A stretch of DNA of 52,396 nucleotides from Fidelibacterota bacterium (GTDB taxonomy: Bacteria; Fidelibacterota; Marinisomatia; SCGC-AAA003-L08; D37C17), in assembly GCA_002717625.1 (NCBI GenBank), contig PBEF01000003.1, positions 127,323-179,718 on the forward strand, in the 5' to 3' direction. Positions 46,912 to 52,396 of the stretch are shown here, piece after piece. How positions within the stretch are numbered: the stretch's first letter is position 1; each line of letters starts with the position of its first letter. Under the pieces are notes generated by a model. It saw nothing but the letters and a program-made list of their open reading frames with translations, was not told the DNA's origin and searched no databases. The position numbers and the translations under genes were made by a program.

Positions 46912-47970
46912 ATGTTTTTTGGAACAGTAGAAAGACCTCCAAGGTTATCAGAATTTGAATTTGAAATTCCAGATAAATTAATTGCTCAACATCCTCCAAA
47001 AACGAGAGATAAATGTAAATTAATGGTTGTTAATAAAGAAACAGGTGATATTGAACATAAAACCTTTTCTGATATTCATAATTATTTTAATAAGGGTGAT
47101 GTATTAGTTCTTAATAATACAAAGGTATTTCCAGCTAGATTATATGCAACTAAAGATAAATCAGTTGCAAAAGTAGAAGTTTTCTTATTGAGAGAATTAG
47201 AAAATGATTTATGGGAAGCTATGGTTAAGCCAGCAAGGAAGGTTAGAATTGGAAATAAATTAATTTTTGATAAAAATATTTCTTGTGATGTGATTGACAA
47301 CACAGTATCGGGTGGTAGGGTGTTAAGATTTGAATATAATGTTGATAGTTTATACCCTTTTATTGATAAAAAAGGGCATTCTCCATTGCCACCTTATATA
47401 AAACGTGAATCAATTCCTTCTGATAAAAATAATTATCAAACAATTTATGCATCTGAAAGAGGTTCTGTCGCTGCTCCAACAGCTGGATTGCATTTTACTA
47501 AAGGCTTGCTTAATAAAATAGAAAAAAAGGGTGTCAAAATAGTATATATTACTTTGCATATTGGACTTGGTACATTTAGACCAATTTTAGTAGAGGATCT
47601 TACAAGACATCATATGGATTCAGAGTATTATGAAATTCCGCATGAAACAGCAGATACTATTAATCAAGCAAAAGCAAAAAAGAAGAAAGTTTGGACAGTT
47701 GGAACTTCAACAAATAGAGCTTTGGAGACAGTTGTAGTATCAGGATTTCAAATTACTCCTAAAAGAGGTTGGACAGATAAATTTATTTATCCACCCTATA
47801 AATTTAAAATGTGCGATAGATTGATTACTAACTTTCATCAGCCTAAATCTACTTTAATGATGTTAGTGTCAGCATTTTCTAGTAAAGATATTATTTTAGA
47901 AGCTTATCAGCAGGCAATTAAAAAGAAATATAAGTTTTATTCTTATGGCGATTCAATGTTATTATTATAG
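46912..47970 (+). CDS. queA: S-adenosylmethionine:tRNA ribosyltransferase-isomerase
   Basis: Makes epoxyqueuosine on tRNA, the step after Tgt. Key segments are FEFEIPDKLIAQHPP, VLNNTKVFPARL, GHSPLPPYIKR, YQTIYASERGSVAAPTAGLHFT, the HIGLGTFRP motif and TNFHQPKSTLMMLVSAF near the end. Length, 352 residues, is normal. A strong AAGGAG ribosome site lies 4 bases before the ATG. ispF starts 2 bases after its stop. Confidence 0.97.
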   Translation: MFFGTVERPPRLSEFEFEIPDKLIAQHPPKTRDKCKLMVVNKETGDIEHKTFSDIHNYFNKGDVLVLNNTKVFPARLYATKDKSVAKVEVFLLRELENDLWEAMVKPARKVRIGNKLIFDKNISCDVIDNTVSGGRVLRFEYNVDSLYPFIDKKGHSPLPPYIKRESIPSDKNNYQTIYASERGSVAAPTAGLHFTKGLLNKIEKKGVKIVYITLHIGLGTFRPILVEDLTRHHMDSEYYEIPHETADTINQAKAKKKKVWTVGTSTNRALETVVVSGFQITPKRGWTDKFIYPPYKFKMCDRLITNFHQPKSTLMMLVSAFSSKDIILEAYQQAIKKKYKFYSYGDSMLLL

Positions 47971-47972
47971 AT

Positions 47973-48458
47973 ATGAATTTTAGAGTTGGAAATGGTATAG
48001 ATTGTCATAAGCTTGTTCCTAATAAAAAATTAATTTTAGGCGGTGTACTAGTTGATTCTAACTTAGGTTTAGAGGGACATAGTGATGGGGATGCTGTAAT
48101 ACATGCTATTGTAGATTCTATGTTAGGAGCATTATCTTTAGGTGATATTGGTACCTTTTTCCCTTCGGAAGATGAACAATGGGAAAATGCTAATAGCTCT
48201 ATTTTTTTAAAATTTGCACATAAAAAAATTAATGAATTTGATTTTATAGTTAATAATATAGATATTACTATTATTTTACAATCTCCATCCTTAAAAAAAT
48301 ATATTTATGACATTAGAAACAATATATCAAATTTATTAAATATTAATATTGATTGTATTTCTGTTAAAGCAACAACTACAGATAAATTAGGGTTTATAGG
48401 TGAAAATAAGGGATTAGTTGCATTAGTTAGCACCTTATTGGTTAATAATGGAAATTAG
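47973..48458 (+). CDS. ispF: 2-C-methyl-D-erythritol 2,4-cyclodiphosphate synthase
   Basis: Fifth step of the MEP isoprenoid route. Metal ligands appear in GIDCHKL and in GHSDGDAVIHAIVDSMLGALSLGDIGTFFP; the C-terminal TTTDKLGFIGENKGL is diagnostic. Length, 161 residues, is typical. It overlaps gltX by 11 bases. ispE, another enzyme of the route, is three genes downstream. The MEP route would feed the menaquinone tail added by MenA. Confidence 0.97.
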   Translation: MNFRVGNGIDCHKLVPNKKLILGGVLVDSNLGLEGHSDGDAVIHAIVDSMLGALSLGDIGTFFPSEDEQWENANSSIFLKFAHKKINEFDFIVNNIDITIILQSPSLKKYIYDIRNNISNLLNINIDCISVKATTTDKLGFIGENKGLVALVSTLLVNNGN

Positions 48459-49818
48459 AACGCGTTTTGCACCAAGTCCAACGGGGTTCCTGCATGTAGG
48501 AGGATTAAGAACAGCCCTATATAATTATATTTTTTCAAAAAAAAATAATGGAGTTTTTGTATTAAGGATAGAAGATACTGATCAAAATAGATTGGTAGAA
48601 AATGCAATAGAACAATTAATAAAATCTATCAGATCTTTTAATTTAAATTTTGATGAAGGACCTGATATTAATCAAAAATATGGTCCTTATATTCAATCAG
48701 AAAGATTAAATATATATAAAACACATTATATAGATTTAATTAAAAAAAATAAAGCTTATATATGTATTGTTAAAGGTAATGAATTAATACCAGAATATAA
48801 TTTAGATAAAGCTTTTAATTTGATGCAAAAGAATCAATATGTTGTTAAGCTTAAAATTCCTAAAAATAGATTATTATCTACTTTTGATGAATTAAGAGGG
48901 AAGATTGAGTTTGATTTAGATTTAATAGAAGATCCTATTATTATTAAATCAGATGGTTATCCAACTTATCATTTTGCCAATGTTATTGATGATTATTTAA
49001 TGAAAATTACTCACGTTATAAGAGGAGAAGAGTGGCTCCCATCTTTACCTAAACATATTTTATTATATGAATGTTTTGGATGGAAACCACCAAAATTTAT
49101 TCATTTGCCATTATTATTAAACCCAGATAAATCAAAGCTTTCAAAAAGACAGGGTGATGTAAATGTAGATGATTTTTTGAAAAAAGGATATTTGAAAGAG
49201 GCTATAATTAATTTTATAGCATTATTAGGTTGGCATCCAAGTGATGATGTTGAAATTTTTTCTTATAAAAGTTTATTAAAAAATTTCTCTATTAAAAAAA
49301 TTCAAAAATCTGGAGCTATTTTTGACATTAAAAAATTAAATTGGATGAATAGTGTTTATATTAAAGAATTAGAATTAAAGAATTTTATTGAATTATCAGA
49401 AAAATTTTATTCTCATTTAAATTATAATTTTGAGAATAAAAATAAGTTCTTTAAAGTTTTTGAATTTATTCAAAATCGAATTGATAGATTGGATCAAATC
49501 CCTGATTTTTTGTATCCTTTTTATGTTGATTTTACTATTAATGATGAACAATTATTATCTATTATAAATAGTGATATATCTCAGAAAATAATTAGATATT
49601 GGAATATGAATTTAATTGAAAATCATGATATTGATGAGCACTTTGTAAAAGAGTTGATTAAAGATACAGGTGATAAATTTGATGTTAAAGGTAAAACAAT
49701 CTTTTATCCTTTAAGAATAGTTTTGTTTGGGAAAAAAGATGGGCCAGATTTATTTACCTTGATTTCCATTTTGGGTATAGAAAAAACTAAAAGAAGATTA
49801 ATGAGCATTCTTAGATGA
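48448..49818 (+). CDS. gltX: glutamyl-tRNA synthetase
   Basis: Class I synthetase. The HIGH motif reads HVGG within FAPSPTGFLHVGG (residues 8-19) and the KMSKS motif reads KLSKR at 230-234. FVLRIEDTDQNR and VIRGEEWLPSLPKH complete the glutamate/ATP site. The Cys cluster that binds zinc in some bacterial GluRS (after residue 98) is absent here. Length, 456 residues, is slightly short. With glnS next door, GluRS may only need to charge tRNA-Glu. It overlaps ispF by 11 and glnS by 4 bases. Confidence 0.96.
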   Translation: MEIRTRFAPSPTGFLHVGGLRTALYNYIFSKKNNGVFVLRIEDTDQNRLVENAIEQLIKSIRSFNLNFDEGPDINQKYGPYIQSERLNIYKTHYIDLIKKNKAYICIVKGNELIPEYNLDKAFNLMQKNQYVVKLKIPKNRLLSTFDELRGKIEFDLDLIEDPIIIKSDGYPTYHFANVIDDYLMKITHVIRGEEWLPSLPKHILLYECFGWKPPKFIHLPLLLNPDKSKLSKRQGDVNVDDFLKKGYLKEAIINFIALLGWHPSDDVEIFSYKSLLKNFSIKKIQKSGAIFDIKKLNWMNSVYIKELELKNFIELSEKFYSHLNYNFENKNKFFKVFEFIQNRIDRLDQIPDFLYPFYVDFTINDEQLLSIINSDISQKIIRYWNMNLIENHDIDEHFVKELIKDTGDKFDVKGKTIFYPLRIVLFGKKDGPDLFTLISILGIEKTKRRLMSILR

Positions 49819-51449
49819 CAGAATTATTAAATAATTTTATAACCGATATAATTGATGATGATATAAAAAATAATAAATCAAAATCATTTATAAATACAAG
49901 ATTTCCTCCAGAGCCAAATGGCTATTTGCATATTGGTCATGCCAAGTCTATTTTTTTGAATTATGGGATTGCAAAGCAATATAAAGGCTCTTGTAATTTA
50001 CGCTTTGATGATACAAATCCTACTAAAGAAAGTATGGATTATATCAACTCTATTATTGATGATGTTAAATGGTTAGTAGGGATAAAAAATATAGGCAAAA
50101 TTTTATATGCTTCTGATTATTTCGATAGAATGTATGAATTAGCAATAGAATTAATTAATCAGAATTTAGCATATGTTGATGATCAAAATATTGATGATAT
50201 TAAAAAGAATAGAGGTGATTATAATATTCAGGGCATTGAAAGCCCGTATCGTAATAGGAGTATTGAAGAAAATATTAAATTATTTAAAAATATGAAAAAT
50301 GGTATGTATCAAGATGGAGAAAAGGTATTGCGTGCTAAAATTGATATGAATGCTAAAAATATTAATCTTAGAGATCCAATTATGTATAGAATATTGCATG
50401 CACATCACCCGAGAACTGGAAACGAATGGTGCATTTATCCTATGTATGATTGGGCACATGGAATAGAAGACTCTATAGAGAAGATTACACATTCTATTTG
50501 TACTTTAGAATTTGAGGATCATAGACCTCTTTATGATTGGTTTTTAGAAAAATTAAAAATTCATCATCCTAAACAAATTGAATTTGCTAAATTGAGTATG
50601 ACTTATACACTTTTTAGTAAGAGAAATTTATTAAAATTGGTTGATAATAATATTGTAGATGGTTGGGATGATCCTAGAATGCCAACAATTTCGGGATTAA
50701 GAAGAAGAGGATATACAGCAAAAGCGATTAAAAATTTTGTGTTAAGTTTAGGTGTTGCAAAAAGAGAAGCAATTTCTGATTTTAATCATTTAGAGTATTA
50801 TTTACGCGAAGATTTGAATTCTATTTCATATAGGAAAATGGTTGTATTAGATCCAGTAAAGTTAATTATAGAAAATTACAATGAAGAAGAGTCAGAATTT
50901 CTAGAAGCTGAGAATAATCCAGAAAATTCTAGTTATGGATCTAGGATGATTCCGTTTTCTAAAGAGTTATATATAGAAAGAAATGATTTTATGGAAAATG
51001 CTCCTAAAAAGTTTTTCCGTTTATCTGTTGGTAGAGAGGTTAGGCTTAAACATGCTTATTATATTACATGTACAGGATTTAAAACTGATGAAACTGGAAA
51101 ATTAGTTGAAATAACATGTACATATGATCCTAGCACTAAAGGTGGCTGGTCTAATGATGGAAGGAAGGTAAGAGGTACAATTCATTGGGTTTCAGCTAAA
51201 GATTGTTTAAATGCAGAAATTCGAATATATAATAGATTGTTTAATATAGAGCGTCCTACTTTAGATAATATACATCTTGATTCTAAAACAATAATTACAA
51301 ATGCTAAAATTGAACCTTCTTTAGTTGAGGTTGATTTTAATCAAAAGTATCAATTTTTAAGATTAGGTTATTTCGTTTTTGATAAGGAGTCAAATGAAAA
51401 CAATCTAATTTTTAATCAAAGTGTAGCCCTAAGAAATAATTGGAAATAA
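49815..51449 (+). CDS. glnS: glutaminyl-tRNA synthetase
   Basis: Charges tRNA-Gln directly. The N-terminus has RFPPEPNGYLHIGHAKSI with HIGH at 39-42, LRFDDTNPTKE follows, then YDWAHGIEDSIEKITHSICTLEF, typical of GlnRS, and the KMSKS-like FSKRNLL. The two C-terminal beta-barrels recognising the anticodon include VREVRLKHAYYI-like text and KGTIHWV-type text (RGTIHWVSAKD). Length, 544 residues, is usual. The presence of GlnRS means the GatCAB amidation path is not needed for Gln-tRNA. The cognate tRNA-Gln is 0.9 kb downstream. Confidence 0.96.
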   Translation: MTELLNNFITDIIDDDIKNNKSKSFINTRFPPEPNGYLHIGHAKSIFLNYGIAKQYKGSCNLRFDDTNPTKESMDYINSIIDDVKWLVGIKNIGKILYASDYFDRMYELAIELINQNLAYVDDQNIDDIKKNRGDYNIQGIESPYRNRSIEENIKLFKNMKNGMYQDGEKVLRAKIDMNAKNINLRDPIMYRILHAHHPRTGNEWCIYPMYDWAHGIEDSIEKITHSICTLEFEDHRPLYDWFLEKLKIHHPKQIEFAKLSMTYTLFSKRNLLKLVDNNIVDGWDDPRMPTISGLRRRGYTAKAIKNFVLSLGVAKREAISDFNHLEYYLREDLNSISYRKMVVLDPVKLIIENYNEEESEFLEAENNPENSSYGSRMIPFSKELYIERNDFMENAPKKFFRLSVGREVRLKHAYYITCTGFKTDETGKLVEITCTYDPSTKGGWSNDGRKVRGTIHWVSAKDCLNAEIRIYNRLFNIERPTLDNIHLDSKTIITNAKIEPSLVEVDFNQKYQFLRLGYFVFDKESNENNLIFNQSVALRNNWK

Positions 51450-51468
51450 TTTTATATAAATTATTTAA

Positions 51469-52290
51469 ATGATAGTTCAATCTCCATGTAAGGTTAATTT
51501 AGGATTAAAAATAATTAATCAAAGAAAAGATGGTTATCATAATATTTTATCTAATTTTATTGAATTAAATTTGTGTGATTCTATAGAATTCATAGATTCC
51601 AATTATTCTTATGTTGAATTTATTGGAGCTAATATTCCAAAAGATAATACTGTTACTAATGCAATAAAATTAATTGAAAATTATTGTAATATTAATATTA
51701 ATCATAAAATATATATTACAAAAAAAATTCCTTTGGGTTCTGGCTTAGGTGGAGGAAGTAGTAATGGTGCCTACACATTAAAAACATTAAATTATTTATA
51801 TAATTTAAATATGACAGATAGTGAATTATTTTCTTTAAGTAAAGAAATTGGAAGTGATGTTCCTTTTTTTATGCAGGGAGGAATAAAGCAAATATCAGGA
51901 ACAGGTGATATCATTAAAAGTATTAATTATCTAAAATTAAAAGATAAATTTTTTGTACTTGTGATTCCTGATTTTAGTGTTTCAACTAGTTGGGCATATA
52001 AAAAAATAAAAAAACATTTGCAGCCCTTAAATATTAAGCCTAAATTTCCGCCCTTGACGAATAAAGTCGATTGGGCTTTATTTGAAAATGATTTTGAACA
52101 AGTTGTATGTTCAGCATATCCAGAAATATTGGATATAAAGACAATGTTTTATGATTGTGGTGCTTTATATTCGAGTTTGTCGGGGAGTGGTTCGACTATG
52201 TTTGGTATATACAATGATATGAAATTAGCAGCTTCAGCAATAGAATGCTTTAAAGATTATCATACCTACTTAGTAACTCCTAATGTATAA
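51469..52290 (+). CDS. ispE: 4-diphosphocytidyl-2-C-methyl-D-erythritol kinase
   Basis: Fourth step of the MEP isoprenoid route; GHMP kinase fold. The N-terminus SPCKVNLGLKI holds the catalytic Lys, the ATP loop PLGSGLGGGSSNGA is at residues 88-101, SDVPFF carries the catalytic Asp, and the C-terminal LSGSGSTMFGIY is the third GHMP motif. Length, 273 residues. It lies 19 bases after glnS. A tRNA-Gln directly follows. Confidence 0.96.
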   Translation: MIVQSPCKVNLGLKIINQRKDGYHNILSNFIELNLCDSIEFIDSNYSYVEFIGANIPKDNTVTNAIKLIENYCNININHKIYITKKIPLGSGLGGGSSNGAYTLKTLNYLYNLNMTDSELFSLSKEIGSDVPFFMQGGIKQISGTGDIIKSINYLKLKDKFFVLVIPDFSVSTSWAYKKIKKHLQPLNIKPKFPPLTNKVDWALFENDFEQVVCSAYPEILDIKTMFYDCGALYSSLSGSGSTMFGIYNDMKLAASAIECFKDYHTYLVTPNV

Positions 52291-52304
52291 ATAATGGATA
52301 TTAT

Positions 52305-52375
52305 TGGGGGATCGTTCAATGGTAGGACACATGGTTTTGGTCCATGGAATCGGGGTTCGACTCCCTGTCCCCCAG
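52305..52375 (+). tRNA. tRNA-Gln (anticodon TTG)
   Basis: The cloverleaf closes fully: acceptor TGGGGGA pairs with TCCCCCA, the anticodon stem CATGG/CCATG holds the loop TTTTGGT with anticodon TTG, and the T-arm has CGGGG TTCGACT CCCTG. The discriminator base is G, usual for tRNA-Gln; CCA is not encoded. In pseudomonads and other bacteria a tRNA-Gln also follows ispE, ahead of prs, so this looks like old synteny. The D-loop GGTAG is small. Confidence 0.96.
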
Positions 52376-52396
52376 CATGAAAATATTTAGCGGAAA

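Overview
The window is a compact, very AT-rich bacterial chromosome segment. It holds about 50 protein genes and one tRNA, with almost no intergenic space. Many neighbouring genes overlap by 1 to 20 bases, in TGATG or ATGA style. I see no prophage, insertion sequence, integrase or CRISPR array. The best guess for the organism is a streamlined marine bacterium of the FCB side of the tree, such as Candidatus Marinimicrobia (SAR406). This is inferred from low GC, the menaquinone route, B12-dependent NrdJ, a Gld-type ABC system, and a secreted protein joining a dockerin-like repeat, a c-type haem motif and a copper monooxygenase fold. No rRNA or other marker proves it.

Layout. 1-4018 (+): topA and a dimeric-type glycyl-tRNA synthetase. 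4040-15384 (-): one tightly packed run that, in transcription order, is menB, menA, menC, menE, a pabA/trpG-like amidotransferase, aroA, aroE, aroC, aroK, aroB, aroQ, a SOUL-family protein, a YwaF-like membrane protein and a GIY-YIG protein. Chorismate synthesis and most of its conversion to menaquinone thus sit in one block; menD, menF, menH and DAHP synthase are not here. 15441-23568 (+): the secreted multi-domain copper protein, an M20 amidohydrolase, a Lys/Ala-rich basic protein, tgt, a methylmalonyl-CoA mutase-type large subunit without a B12 domain, birA, coaX and a HAD phosphatase. 23603-26167 (-): folA, thyA and gltA. 26168-26505 is the longest non-coding gap and holds a promoter, a foldable leader and an intrinsic terminator ahead of nrdJ. 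26506-29656 (+): split class II ribonucleotide reductase (nrdJ plus a TSCPD/Cys-rich second subunit).

29667-37343 (-): proline iminopeptidase, carB, carA, a DnaQ-like exonuclease paired with a RecB/Cas4-like PD-(D/E)XK nuclease, and peptide deformylase. 37420-38707 (+): an AIM24-family protein and a one-domain asparaginase-like protein. 38710-45487 (-): DUF4340, GldG-like, ABC permease, ABC ATPase, yaaA and a large TPR protein. 45572-52375 (+): bolA, ruvB, queA, ispF, gltX, glnS, ispE and tRNA-Gln(TTG).

The most interesting non-coding element is the nrdJ leader (26297-26505). It has two hairpins with complementary loops, and a segment that can pair either in hairpin 2 or with the 5' arm of a terminator just before nrdJ, which is the architecture of a riboswitch or attenuator. 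A second strong hairpin terminator lies directly in front of carA. At protein level, the Tgt enzyme has lost its three zinc-ligand cysteines, TopA has no zinc fingers and GltX lacks its zinc cysteines. All family calls come from reading motifs by eye; no database search was run.
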